In this document: positions 17,739 to 25,756 of the stretch, piece by piece | Layout of the letters: each line of letters starts with the position of its first letter | Numbering within the stretch: the first letter of the stretch is position 1 | Origin: Streptomyces vilmorinianum | GTDB taxonomy: Bacteria; Actinomycetota; Actinomycetes; Streptomycetales; Streptomycetaceae | NCBI RefSeq assembly: GCF_005517195.1 | Contig: NZ_CP040244.1 | Location: 5,784,001-5,848,000, forward strand | Length of the DNA stretch: 64,000 bases | Reading direction: 5' to 3' | Notes under the pieces: model-generated | The model's input: only the letters and a program-made list of their open reading frames with translations | Databases searched by the model: none | What the model was told of the DNA's origin: nothing | Translations under genes and position numbers: made by a program

Positions 17739-18575
17739 TCAGATGCCGACCTTGATGCGCGTGAAGCGCTTCAGGGTGACACCGGCCTCGTCCAGAACCT
17801 TCTGGACGGACTTCTTGTTGTCCAGCGCGTACGGCTGGCCGAGCAGCGTGGCGTCCTTGAAGAAGCCGTTGACGCGACCCTCGACGATCTTCGCGATCGC
17901 GGCCTCGGGCTTGCCCTCGGCGCGGGTGGTCTCCTCGGCGATGCGACGCTCGGACTCGACGACCTCGGCCGGGACGTCCTCACGGGTGAGGTACTTCGGC
18001 GCGAAGGCGGCGATGTGCTGCGCGATGCCCTTGGCGACCTCGGCGTTCTCCTTGTCGAACTCGACGAGAACACCGATCTGCGGGGGCAGGTCCGGCATGG
18101 TGCGGTGCATGTACGCGGAGACGTAGCCGTCGGCGTACTGCGCGAAGCGGTCCAGGACGATCTTCTCGCCGAGGTTGGCGTTGGCCTCGTCGACGTACGC
18201 CTGCACGGTCTTGCCGGGCTCGATCTCGGAGGCGAGCAGGGCCTCGAGGTCGGCCGGGGAGGTGGCGGCGACGTGGGCGGCGAGCGCGGTGGCGACGGCC
18301 TGGAACTTGTCACCCTTGGCGACGAAGTCCGTCTCGCACTTCAGCTCGACGAGGACACCGGAGGTGTTGTCGCCGGAGATGAGGGAGACGACGGCGCCGT
18401 TCTCGGCAGAGCGGCCCTCGCGCTTGGCGACGCCCTTCTGGCCCTTGATGCGCAGGGCCTCGACGGCCTTGTCGACGTTGCCGTCGGCCTCGTCCAGAGC
18501 CTTCTTGCAGTCCATCATGCCGGCGCCGGTGAGCTCACGGAGCTTCTTGACGTCAGCGGCGGTGTAGTTCGCCAT
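17739..18575 (-). CDS. tsf: Translation elongation factor Ts
   Basis: A 278-residue EF-Ts, the nucleotide-exchange factor for EF-Tu. The N-terminal UBA-like domain is typical (MANYTAADVKKLRELTGAGMMDCKKALDEA), followed by the core motif ('VSLISGDNTSGVLVELKCETDFVAKGD') with its TDFV residues for EF-Tu contact. It lies downstream of rpsB in the standard order. A GC hairpin in the 94-nt gap may lower tsf transcription relative to rpsB. Confidence 0.98.
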   Translation of the reverse strand: MANYTAADVKKLRELTGAGMMDCKKALDEADGNVDKAVEALRIKGQKGVAKREGRSAENGAVVSLISGDNTSGVLVELKCETDFVAKGDKFQAVATALAAHVAATSPADLEALLASEIEPGKTVQAYVDEANANLGEKIVLDRFAQYADGYVSAYMHRTMPDLPPQIGVLVEFDKENAEVAKGIAQHIAAFAPKYLTREDVPAEVVESERRIAEETTRAEGKPEAAIAKIVEGRVNGFFKDATLLGQPYALDNKKSVQKVLDEAGVTLKRFTRIKVGI

Positions 18576-18620
18576 GAGTCTGAGTTTCTCTCTCGAAGTC
18601 TGAAAGATCTACGGGTGAAC

Positions 18621-18645
18621 GGCGGGGGCCTTGTGAGCCCCCGCC
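18621..18645 (-). terminator. Hairpin between rpsB and tsf (probable attenuator)
   Basis: GGCGGGGGC and GCCCCCGCC form a perfect 9-bp stem with a 7-nt loop, 24 nt after rpsB. Both flanking genes are co-directional and needed together, so this is more likely a partial terminator than a full stop. Confidence 0.65.
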
Positions 18646-18669
18646 GCCATCATCCGAACGTGCGGAAGA

Positions 18670-19554
18670 TCAGGCCTGCTCGGCGTCCGCGGCCGGAGCC
18701 TCGGCGGCAGCCTCAGCGGCCGGGGCCTCGGCCTCGGCAGCGGCCTCGGCCGGCTTCTCGGCCTCGTCAGCCTTCTTCTCACCCTCGAGCAGGTCGCGCT
18801 CCCACTCGGCGAGCGGCTCGCCCGCGGCCTTCTCGCCCGGCTTCTGGTCGCCGGTCGCGGCGCCGGAACGGGCGATGAGGCCCTCGGCGACGGCGTCGGC
18901 GATCACACGGGTGAGCAGGGTGACGGAGCGGATCGCGTCGTCGTTGCCCGGGATCTTGTAGTCGACCTCGTCGGGGTCGCAGTTGGTGTCGAGGATCGCG
19001 ACGACCGGGATGTGGAGCTTGCGCGCCTCACCGACGGCGATGTGCTCCTTCTTGGTGTCGACGATCCAGACGGCGCTCGGCACCTTCTGCATCTCGCGGA
19101 TACCACCGAGGGTCTTCTCCAGCTTGGCCTTCTCGCGGGAGAGGACCAGGAGCTCCTTCTTGGTGAGGCCGGAGGCGGCCACGTCCTCGAAGTCGATCTG
19201 CTCGAGCTCCTTGAGGCGCTGCAGACGCTTGTAGACGGTGGAGAAGTTGGTGAGCATGCCACCGAGCCAACGCTGGTTGACGTACGGCATGCCGACACGC
19301 GTCGCCTGCTCGGCGATGGCCTCCTGGGCCTGCTTCTTCGTACCGACGAACATGATGGAGCCGCCGTGGGCGACGGTCTCCTTGACGAACTCGTAGGCGC
19401 GGTCGATGTACGACAGCGACTGGAGCAGGTCGATGATGTAGATGCCGTTGCGCTCCGTGAAGATGAAGCGCTTCATCTTCGGGTTCCAACGACGGGTCTG
19501 GTGACCGAAGTGGACGCCGCTCTCCAGCAGCTCCCGCATCGTGACGACGGCCAT
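18670..19554 (-). CDS. rpsB: 30S ribosomal protein S2
   Basis: A 294-residue protein uS2, starting MAVVTMRELLESGVHFGHQTRRWNPKM and containing VNQRWLGGMLTNF and 'VAILDTNCDPDEVDYKIPGNDDAIRS'. The C-terminal 60 residues are an Ala/Glu-rich tail (AEAEAPAAEAAAEAPAADAEQA) common in actinobacteria. The ATG at 19554 has AAGGAG 8-9 nt upstream; longer readings of this frame lack support. A TACACT box at 19697-19702 (minus strand) could be a -10 element for the rpsB-tsf operon. Confidence 0.97.
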   Translation of the reverse strand: MAVVTMRELLESGVHFGHQTRRWNPKMKRFIFTERNGIYIIDLLQSLSYIDRAYEFVKETVAHGGSIMFVGTKKQAQEAIAEQATRVGMPYVNQRWLGGMLTNFSTVYKRLQRLKELEQIDFEDVAASGLTKKELLVLSREKAKLEKTLGGIREMQKVPSAVWIVDTKKEHIAVGEARKLHIPVVAILDTNCDPDEVDYKIPGNDDAIRSVTLLTRVIADAVAEGLIARSGAATGDQKPGEKAAGEPLAEWERDLLEGEKKADEAEKPAEAAAEAEAPAAEAAAEAPAADAEQA

Positions 19555-19808
19555 GGCCGTATCTCCTTGAGTTTCTCGGTTATGTCCTGACGCCCCGACG
19601 CGCCATGCCACGAGGGACCGAAAAGGCGCTGCCACGACTTTTGAGGGTGGTGGCGGGGCGTGCGAAGTCGACCCGGTGACCCGGATCGCCATAGGAAGTG
19701 TACGGGACCCCGGGGGTGCCGGGTGACGGCGCCGTCCACAACCGGCCGGTATTCCACAGATATCGACCATGATCCGCACGAACCGGACGCCTACGGGACC
19801 GTGTCGTC

Positions 19809-20276
19809 ATGCACTTCACGACACTGCTGCTCACCCTCGCCCTCGCGTGGCCCCTGGGCCCGCCGCGCCCCGAGATCATCCGCACCTGGGAACCGCCCGC
19901 CGGACCGTACGGCCCCGGCCACCGCGGCCTCGACCTGGCGGCCCCACCGGGCGCCCCGGTCCACGCGGCGGCCACCGGCGTGGTCACCTTCGCGGGCTCG
20001 GTGGCCGGCCGCGGAGTCCTCACGATCACCCTGCCGGACACCGGGGCCCCACCCCTGCGCACCACGTACGAACCGGTGACCCCCCAGGTCCCGGCCGGCA
20101 CCAAGGTCACCCGCGGCCAACAGGTCGCCACGCTCACTCCCCCACCGACCGCGAGCCCGCACTGCCCGCGGTCCTGCCTCCACTGGGGTCTGCGCCGAGG
20201 CGACACGTACCTGAATCCACTGCTCCTGCTCCGACAGGGGCCATCGAGGCTGCTCCCGGTGACGGGGGTGCCCTAG
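19809..20276 (+). CDS. Small secreted M23-family (LytM-type) peptidase
   Basis: A 155-residue protein with a short hydrophobic N-terminus (MHFTTLLLTLALAWPLG) that looks like a signal peptide or anchor. A compact M23 domain follows: HRGLDLAAPPGAPVHAAATGVV, with zinc ligands H and D of HxxxD, and the second metal/catalytic motif HWGL near residue 134. It could cleave peptidoglycan cross-bridges, or be a regulator if degenerate. The key residues seem present. It diverges from rpsB and converges on a TetR gene. It lacks the coiled-coil or LysM parts common in larger family members. Confidence 0.85.
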   Translation: MHFTTLLLTLALAWPLGPPRPEIIRTWEPPAGPYGPGHRGLDLAAPPGAPVHAAATGVVTFAGSVAGRGVLTITLPDTGAPPLRTTYEPVTPQVPAGTKVTRGQQVATLTPPPTASPHCPRSCLHWGLRRGDTYLNPLLLLRQGPSRLLPVTGVP

Positions 20277-20297
20277 CCGAAGCCGAAGCCGAAGGAC

Positions 20298-20338
20298 GGG
20301 GGTGGGGAGGGAGGGGGCGGGGGGGGAGGGGGGTGGGG
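20298..20338 (+). repeat. Extreme G-run tract (G-quadruplex potential)
   Basis: Within 41 nt all but six bases are G on the plus strand, arranged as runs of 4 to 8 G separated by single T, A or C. It lies in the 71-bp gap between the stops of the M23 peptidase and TetR genes. It follows three copies of CCGAAG. Confidence 0.85.
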
Positions 20339-20347
20339 CCCCTGGGT

Positions 20348-20929
20348 TCAGCCCGCGACGCCCCTGAGCGCCATGGAGACCGCGGCCTCGGCGATGTCGT
20401 CCGGCTCTTCCGCGGCGCCCAGCTCGATGCGGCGTACGGCCGCGTCCACGACGCCCTGGAGGAGCATCGCGCCGAGGCGGGGCTGGGCCTGGCCGAGGTC
20501 GGCGAGGGCTTCGACGATCATGGCGACGAGGCCGCCGTGGGCGGCGCGGATCTTCTCGCGGGCGCCGTTGTCGAGCTCGCTCGCGGAGATCGCGACGACC
20601 GCCCGGTGGCGTCGGTCCCCCACCAGTTCGAGCTGCTTGCGCACATACGCCTCGACCTTGCCCTCGGCCGTGTCGGCCTGGGCCATCGCGGCCTCGACCT
20701 CGGCCGCCCAGACGGGGAAGTCGACGGCGCACAGCTCTTCGACCACGGCGGCGCGGGAGCGGAAGTACTCGTACACCGAGGAACGGGCCAGGCCCGTGCG
20801 CTCGGCGAGGGCGGGGAAGGTCAGCGCCTCCGTACCGCCTTCGGACAGCAGGGATCGCGCGGCGTCCAGCAGGGCGCCGCGCTGCATCGTCCGGTGCTCG
20901 GCCACGGAGGCCGCTCGAATCCTGGGCAC
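20348..20929 (-). CDS. TetR-family transcriptional regulator
   Basis: A 193-residue regulator. The N-terminal TetR DNA-binding domain spans about residues 15-62 (ALLDAARSLLSEGGTEALTFPALAERTGLARSSVYEYFRSRAAV), followed by an all-helical ligand/dimer domain. The GTG at 20929 is the first start in frame. It lies 29 nt downstream of whiG in the same direction and may be co-transcribed. No ligand can be inferred. Its C-terminal end is convergent with the M23 peptidase across the G-rich tract. Confidence 0.9.
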   Translation of the reverse strand: MPRIRAASVAEHRTMQRGALLDAARSLLSEGGTEALTFPALAERTGLARSSVYEYFRSRAAVVEELCAVDFPVWAAEVEAAMAQADTAEGKVEAYVRKQLELVGDRRHRAVVAISASELDNGAREKIRAAHGGLVAMIVEALADLGQAQPRLGAMLLQGVVDAAVRRIELGAAEEPDDIAEAAVSMALRGVAG

Positions 20930-20958
20930 GGCTCCACTGTACGACCGGCCCCGCGGCG

Positions 20959-21795
20959 TCAGCGTCCCACATCGGCCAGCTTGGCGCGCAGCTGCAGGAC
21001 CGACTTGGTGTGGATCTGGCTGACCCGGCTCTCGGTGACACCGAGGACGTGGCCGATCTCGGCCAGGGTGAGGCCTTCGTAGTAGTAGAGCGTGACGACG
21101 GTCTTCTCCCGCTCGGGGAGTGTGTTGATGGCCCGGGCGAGCAGCCTTCGCAGCTCGCGGTCCTCGGCGACCTCGACCGGGTTGTCGGCCGCGGTGTCCT
21201 CGAGTGTGTCCATCAGGGACAGCCGGTCGCCGCCCTCACCTCCCACGTGCAGCAGCTCTTCGAGCGCCACGACGTTCGCCAGGGACAACTGGCTGAAAAC
21301 AGCGTGCAGTTCCTCGAGGGCGATGCCCATCTCGGCGGCGACCTCGCTCTCGGAGGGGGTGCGTCGCAGCCGCGCTTCGAGGGTGGCGTAGGCGCGCTCG
21401 ACGTTGCGTGCCTTCTGGCGTACGGAGCGGGGAATCCAGTCGAGGGCGCGCAGTTCGTCGATCATCGCGCCGCGGATGCGGGTGATGGCGTACGTCTCGA
21501 ACTTGATCGACCGCTCGACGTCGAACTTCTCGATGGCGTCGATCAGTCCGAAGACTCCGGAGGAGACGAAGTCGGCCTGTTCCACATTGGACGGCAGCCC
21601 CACGCTGACGCGGCCGGCGACGTACTTCACGAGCGGCGAGTAGTGCAGGATCAGCTGCTCGCGCAGTCGCTCGTCGCCCGTGTCCTTGTACGACCGCCAC
21701 AGCTCGTCGAGCGATGTCGGTGCGGGCGGTCGCACGGTGCCCCGGGCTGCTGGGGGCACCGCAGCGCGGTCAGACCCGGAGGTGTGCTGGGGCAT
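20959..21795 (-). CDS. whiG: Sporulation RNA polymerase sigma factor WhiG
   Basis: A 278-residue FliA-type sigma-28 factor that starts sporulation-septation genes in aerial hyphae of Streptomyces. Region 2 (YSPLVKYVAGRVSVGLPSNVEQADFVSSGVFGLIDAIEKFD...FETYAITRIRGAMIDELR), region 3 ('PRSVRQKARNVERAYA') and region 4 ('LPEREKTVVTLYYYEGLTLAEIGHVLGVTESRVSQIH') are complete. MPQHTSGSDRAA at the start matches my memory of S. coelicolor WhiG, supporting the ATG at 21795 (AAGG upstream). The upstream region carries a BldD-like site. WhiG activity is also controlled by the RsiG anti-sigma factor, which is not in this window. Confidence 0.96.
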   Translation of the reverse strand: MPQHTSGSDRAAVPPAARGTVRPPAPTSLDELWRSYKDTGDERLREQLILHYSPLVKYVAGRVSVGLPSNVEQADFVSSGVFGLIDAIEKFDVERSIKFETYAITRIRGAMIDELRALDWIPRSVRQKARNVERAYATLEARLRRTPSESEVAAEMGIALEELHAVFSQLSLANVVALEELLHVGGEGGDRLSLMDTLEDTAADNPVEVAEDRELRRLLARAINTLPEREKTVVTLYYYEGLTLAEIGHVLGVTESRVSQIHTKSVLQLRAKLADVGR

Positions 21796-21856
21796 GCGTT
21801 GCCTTGAGCCGTTCTGCTGTGGGGTGAGTCGGTGTGTATGGCCGGATGGGGATCCT

Positions 21857-21874
21857 GGTGAGCGTAGCGTGACT
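21857..21874 (-). promoter_or_regulatory. Candidate BldD box upstream of whiG
   Basis: On the minus strand AGTCA and TCACC half-sites are separated by 8 nt, similar to the BldD consensus AGTgA-n-TCACc. It lies 62 bp upstream of the whiG start. BldD repression of whiG is established in S. coelicolor; that this particular site is used is inference. Confidence 0.5.
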
Positions 21875-22034
21875 GGACCGTCGCGGTGTGCGAACCTCTG
21901 CGGATCGCGCCGCACGGGGTGGACGTCCTCGGCCACATCTTCGAACCCGGACGGTGGCGTGTGTCGGCCCCTCGGGTGCGGCCGAGAGAACTCGCTTGTT
22001 CATCGACATCACCTTTTCACCCGAATGCTCCAGG

Positions 22035-23204
22035 TCAAGTACCGCCTCGCCGCGCGTTCGCCTCTTCAGGAGGGCTGTTCGTCAACTGCCAGTCATCTCC
22101 TTGCCGTTGGACGAACCCCAAGGAGTGCAGTTCGTACAGCCTGACGAGGGTGTCATCGGTGGTGGTCCCGGCCCGGTCGGCGATCTCCGGTACCGGGGTG
22201 GGGCGGCCGGCGGGGAGGGCTTCGAGGACGCGGGCGGTGTCGGGGGCGAGGAGGTCCCTGGGCAGTACCGGTCCTCGGCGCGCGGGGGCGAGCTGACCCA
22301 TGTCGCCGATGAGTTCGATCACTTCGGCGGCGTCGGTGACCAGGGTGGCGTCGCCGCGCAGGAGCTCGTGGACGCCTGCGGAGAGGCCGCTGGTGACGGC
22401 GCCGGGGACGCCCATGGTGTGGCGGCCGAGGCGGCCGGCGCTGCGGGCGGTGACGAGGGAGCCGCTGCGGTATTCGGCCTCGACGACGACGGTGCCGCGG
22501 GTGAGTGCGGCGATGACACGGTTGCGGAGGATGAATCTGCTGGGTGTGGGGTGACTTCCGGGTGGCAACTCGCCGATGACGAGGCCTTGTTCGGCGATGC
22601 GGCCGATGAGTCCGGCGTGGCCTCGGGGGTAGGGGATGTCGACGCCGCAGGCGAGGACGGCGGCGGTGGCGCCCTGGGCGGCGAGGGCTCCTCGGTGGGC
22701 GGCGCCGTCGATGCCGAAGGCGGCGCCGGAGACGACGACCCAGCCGCGTTCGGCGAGCCCGGAGGCGAGGGTGGTGGCCATGTGCGCGCCGTAGGGGGTG
22801 CAGGCGCGGGCGCCGACGACGGCGACGGAGCGCAGGGCCCAGCTCCGCAGGTCGGCGGGGCCGCGGATCCAGAGTCCGACGGGGCGGGCGTCGCCGAGGT
22901 CGTCGAGCTGTCGGGGCCATTCGGTGTCGCCGGGTGCGACGAACCGGCCGCCGAGTCTGTCGACGGCGTCGAGGTCTCGCCGGGGTTCGGTGTCCGCGGC
23001 GCGCCGCCGCCATCCGTCGATTCGTTTCTCGCCGGTGCCCGGGAACGGGCCCGTGGCCGGGGAGGCGGCTGCGGCGGGGTCCCGGAGGTGCTGGAGGAAG
23101 CCCACGGCTCCGTAGTGGCGGAGCCAGCGGCCGGCGTGTTCGTCGCCGGGTTCGACGATGCGGGTGAGGGCGGCGCGGGCGAAGCGCTCCGCGTCGGGGG
23201 TCAT
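22035..23204 (-). CDS. dprA: DNA-processing protein DprA/Smf
   Basis: A 389-residue protein with the DprA Rossmann-fold core: SVAVVGARACTPYG, VVVSGAAFGIDGAAHRGAL, VLACGVDIPYPRGHAGL, and RFILRNRVIAALTRGTVVVEA. A C-terminal winged-helix-like segment follows (PVPEIADRAGTTTDDTLVRLYELHSLGFVQRQGDDW). In transformable bacteria it loads RecA onto incoming single strands; its role in Streptomyces is unclear. The ATG at 23204 overlaps the yifB stop by 4 nt (ATGA), with GGAG upstream, so the two are translationally coupled. Confidence 0.93.
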   Translation of the reverse strand: MTPDAERFARAALTRIVEPGDEHAGRWLRHYGAVGFLQHLRDPAAAASPATGPFPGTGEKRIDGWRRRAADTEPRRDLDAVDRLGGRFVAPGDTEWPRQLDDLGDARPVGLWIRGPADLRSWALRSVAVVGARACTPYGAHMATTLASGLAERGWVVVSGAAFGIDGAAHRGALAAQGATAAVLACGVDIPYPRGHAGLIGRIAEQGLVIGELPPGSHPTPSRFILRNRVIAALTRGTVVVEAEYRSGSLVTARSAGRLGRHTMGVPGAVTSGLSAGVHELLRGDATLVTDAAEVIELIGDMGQLAPARRGPVLPRDLLAPDTARVLEALPAGRPTPVPEIADRAGTTTDDTLVRLYELHSLGFVQRQGDDWQLTNSPPEEANARRGGT

Positions 23205-24814
23205 GAGAAGTCTCCTGCTCCGACGGGTACGCCTCGGGTGATGCCGGTGCGCAGTTCGAGGGCGAGGTCGACGTCGTGGGCGTCGGGGCGGTCGTGTCCC
23301 GCGAGGTCGGCGACGGTCCAGGCGACGCGCAGGACGCGGTCCAGGCCTCGGGCGGTGAGGAGTCCTCGTTCGATGTCGCGTTCCGCGGCGGCGAGGGCTC
23401 CTGGGCCGACGAGGTAGCGGGTGCGCAGTTCGTGTCCGGGGACTTCGCTGTTGACGTTCCAGGGGGTGTCGGCGAGGCGGGCGGCGGCGCGGGCTCGTGC
23501 TTCGCGGACGCGGTCGGCGACGGTGGCGGTGGGTTCGCCGCGGCCGCCTTGGCCGAGGAGGTCGGAGCGGGTGACGGGTTCGGCTTCGACGCGCAGGTCG
23601 ATGCGGTCCAGGAGGGGGCCGGAGAGTCGTGCCTGGTAGCGGCGGATGAGGGAGGCGGGGCATTCGCATCCGGCGCCGTGCAGGGTGTGCCGTCCGCAGG
23701 GGCAGGGGTTGGCGGCGAGGGCGAGCAGGAAGCGGGCGGGGAGCCGGACGACGCCGGCGGCGCGGGCGACGACGACGTGTCCGGATTCGAGGGGCTGGCG
23801 CAGGGCGTCGAGTGCTTTTCCGGAGAATTCGGGTGCTTCATCCAGAAAGAGCACGCCGCGGTGAGCGAGGGAGACGGCGCCGGGGCGTGGGAGTCCGTTG
23901 CCGCCGCCGACGAGGGACTGCATGGTCGCGGAGTGGTGGGGTGCGCAGTAGGGGGCGCGGCGGACGAGGGGTTCGCCGGGCGGGAGGATGCCGGCGACGG
24001 AGTGGACGGCGGTGACTTCGAGGGACTCCTGGCGGGTGAGTGGGGGCAGGATGCCGGGGAGGCGTTCGGCGAGCATGGTCTTTCCGGCGCCGGGTGGTCC
24101 GGAGAGCAGCAGGTGGTGGCTGCCGGCGGCGGCGACTTCCAGGGCTCGGCGGGCGCCGTGCTGTCCGGCGACGTCGGCGAGGTCGGGTCCGTCGAGGGGG
24201 TCGGCGGCGAGGCCGGTGCCGACGCCCGCGCCGGGGACGAGGAGTCCGGCGAGCATGGCGTCGGGGCGGCCTTCTTCGGCGGGTTCCTCCTGGGGGACGG
24301 GTTCGTCGGAGAGGACGGCGATGAGCTGGCGCAGGCTGCGGACTCCGAGGACGGAGATTCCGGGGACGAGGGCGGCTTCGCCGGCGGTCTGTTCGGGGAC
24401 GACGACTTGTCGGTAGCCGGCTTCGGCGGCGGCGAGGACGGCGGGCAGGACGCCGCGTACGGGCCGGACGCGGCCGTCGAGTCCGAGTTCGCCGATGAGG
24501 ACGAGGTCGGCGATGACTCGGGGGTCGATGCGCTCGGCGGCGCCGAGGACGGCCGCGGCGACGGCGAGGTCGAAGCCGGATCCGCCCTTGGGGACGGAGG
24601 CGGGGCTGAGTCCGACGGTGAGTTTCTTCTGGGGCCATTCGGCGTCGGAGTTGACGATGGCGGCCCGGACGCGGTCGCGGCTTTCGGTGAGGCTCTTGTC
24701 GGGGAGGCCGACGAGGGTGAAGGCGGCTACGCCGGCTTCGAGGTCGGCCTGGACTTCGACGACGACGCCTTCGACGCCGACGAGGGCGACGGAGCAGGTG
24801 CGGGCGAATCCCAT
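23201..24814 (-). CDS. YifB/ComM family Mg-chelatase-like ATPase
   Basis: A 537-residue AAA+ protein of normal family length. The N-terminal Lon-protease-like domain (GFARTCSVALVGVEGVVVEVQADLEAGVAAFTLVGLPD) is followed by the Mg-chelatase AAA domain with Walker A GPPGAGKTMLAERLPG, Walker B VLFLDEAPEF and a Cys cluster 'CPCGRHTLHGAGCECP'. In naturally competent species ComM is a helicase that promotes branch migration during transformation. The start at 24814 forms a TGATG junction with yraN. The yraN-yifB-dprA trio is a conserved cluster. Confidence 0.92.
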   Translation of the reverse strand: MGFARTCSVALVGVEGVVVEVQADLEAGVAAFTLVGLPDKSLTESRDRVRAAIVNSDAEWPQKKLTVGLSPASVPKGGSGFDLAVAAAVLGAAERIDPRVIADLVLIGELGLDGRVRPVRGVLPAVLAAAEAGYRQVVVPEQTAGEAALVPGISVLGVRSLRQLIAVLSDEPVPQEEPAEEGRPDAMLAGLLVPGAGVGTGLAADPLDGPDLADVAGQHGARRALEVAAAGSHHLLLSGPPGAGKTMLAERLPGILPPLTRQESLEVTAVHSVAGILPPGEPLVRRAPYCAPHHSATMQSLVGGGNGLPRPGAVSLAHRGVLFLDEAPEFSGKALDALRQPLESGHVVVARAAGVVRLPARFLLALAANPCPCGRHTLHGAGCECPASLIRRYQARLSGPLLDRIDLRVEAEPVTRSDLLGQGGRGEPTATVADRVREARARAAARLADTPWNVNSEVPGHELRTRYLVGPGALAAAERDIERGLLTARGLDRVLRVAWTVADLAGHDRPDAHDVDLALELRTGITRGVPVGAGDFS

Positions 24815-25287
24815 CACGCCACCCCTTGGGCGTGGGTGACGACGGGTGCGCCGCGGCGGGGCAGGACGATGCCGACGAGGTCGATGCGGACGCCGCCGTC
24901 GGGTGGTGGTCCTCCGTGGCGGTCGAGCCAGCAGGCGGCGAGTCGTTTGAGCCGGTCGGTCTTGGTGGGGGTGACGGCGGCCATGGGGTGTTCGAAGGCG
25001 CCCTCGCGGCGGGTCTTCACCTCGCAGATGACGACGGTGTCGCCGTCGCGGGCGACGATGTCGATCTCTCCGGTGCGTCCGCAGCGCCAGTTGCGTGCGA
25101 GGACGGTCATGCCCGCTTCGGTGAGCAGGCGGACGGCCAGTGCTTCCCCGTACCGTCCGAGTGCGTGGGTCGCGCGGGATCCGTGCGTCGCGTTCGTGGC
25201 GTTGGTTGCCGTCGTGGTGTTCGTGGCGTTGGTTGCCGTCGTGGTGTTCGTGGCGTTGGTTGCCGTCGTGGTGTTCGTGGCGTTCAT
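24814..25287 (-). CDS. yraN: YraN/UPF0102 family nuclease-fold protein with repeat N-terminus
   Basis: A 157-residue protein whose last about 120 residues are a UPF0102 domain with a restriction-endonuclease-like core (ALGRYGEALAVRLLTEAGMTVLARNWRCGRTGEIDIVARDGDTVVICEVKTR; the ExD...ExK catalytic-like residues are present). The first about 35 residues are a low-complexity Asn/Thr/Ala repeat. I keep the ATG at 25287 because GGAGGT lies 8 nt upstream, although the conserved domain would allow a later start. The biochemical role of the family is not settled. Confidence 0.88.
   Translation of the reverse strand: MNATNTTTATNATNTTTATNATNTTTATNATNATHGSRATHALGRYGEALAVRLLTEAGMTVLARNWRCGRTGEIDIVARDGDTVVICEVKTRREGAFEHPMAAVTPTKTDRLKRLAACWLDRHGGPPPDGGVRIDLVGIVLPRRGAPVVTHAQGVA
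25192..25284 (-). repeat. 27-bp minisatellite at the 5' end of yraN
   Basis: Three perfect 27-bp units (25192-25218, 25219-25245, 25246-25272) are followed by a 12-bp partial copy. They encode Asn/Thr/Ala-rich nonapeptides. The unit is a multiple of three, so copy-number change keeps the frame. Confidence 0.92.
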
Positions 25288-25288
25288 T

Positions 25289-25308
25289 CGGTACCACCTC
25301 CGGTACCG
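25289..25308 (-). promoter_or_regulatory. Hairpin holding the yraN ribosome binding site in its loop
   Basis: CGGTACC and GGTACCG form a perfect 7-bp stem. The 6-nt loop on the transcript is exactly GGAGGT, the Shine-Dalgarno sequence for the ATG at 25287. This could present or restrict the site. Confidence 0.6.
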
Positions 25309-25392
25309 AATGTGACGCCCCGCGACGCTCCGTGTGGATCATGGTGGACGGTCGGCCGCCTGTGGACAACCGCCTCACCTCTGCGGGTGGTT

Positions 25393-25701
25393 TCAGCTGC
25401 TGGGGAGCTCCAGGTCGCTCTTGTTGAGCTCCTCGATGTTCACGTCCTTGAAAGTGAGCACCCGGACCTGCTTGACGAACCTGGCCGGCCGATACATGTC
25501 CCAGACCCAGGCGTCGGCCATGGAGACCTCGAAGAACACCTCGCCCTGGACCGAGTGCACCTGCATCTCGTAGTCGTTGGTGAGGTAGAAGCGTCGCTCG
25601 GTCTCGATCACGTATTTGAACAGCCCGACGACGTCGCGGTACTCCCGGTAGAGCTTCAGCTCCATCTCGGTCTCGTACTTCTCGAGGTCCTCGGCGCTCA
25701 T
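25393..25701 (-). CDS. DUF2469 family small conserved protein
   Basis: A 102-residue acidic protein (MSAEDLEKYETEMELKLYREYRDVVGLFKYVIETERRFYLTND...). It reads as the strongly conserved actinobacterial DUF2469 family, usually found next to yraN. No catalytic motif is visible. The sequence pattern of alternating aromatic and charged residues suggests a compact alpha/beta fold. The ATG at 25701 has GGGGA 8-10 nt upstream. Function is unknown. Confidence 0.88.
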   Translation of the reverse strand: MSAEDLEKYETEMELKLYREYRDVVGLFKYVIETERRFYLTNDYEMQVHSVQGEVFFEVSMADAWVWDMYRPARFVKQVRVLTFKDVNIEELNKSDLELPSS

Positions 25702-25756
25702 GGCATGTTCCCCTTCAGCCGTGCGTCCACCCATTGTGCGCCAGTCGCTCGCACCG

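Noticed and set aside
21770..22012. 80-codon minus-strand frame in the whiG leader as a full gene
   Set aside because: Weak GC3 after the first codons and an end inside whiG. Kept only as a possible leader in the findings.
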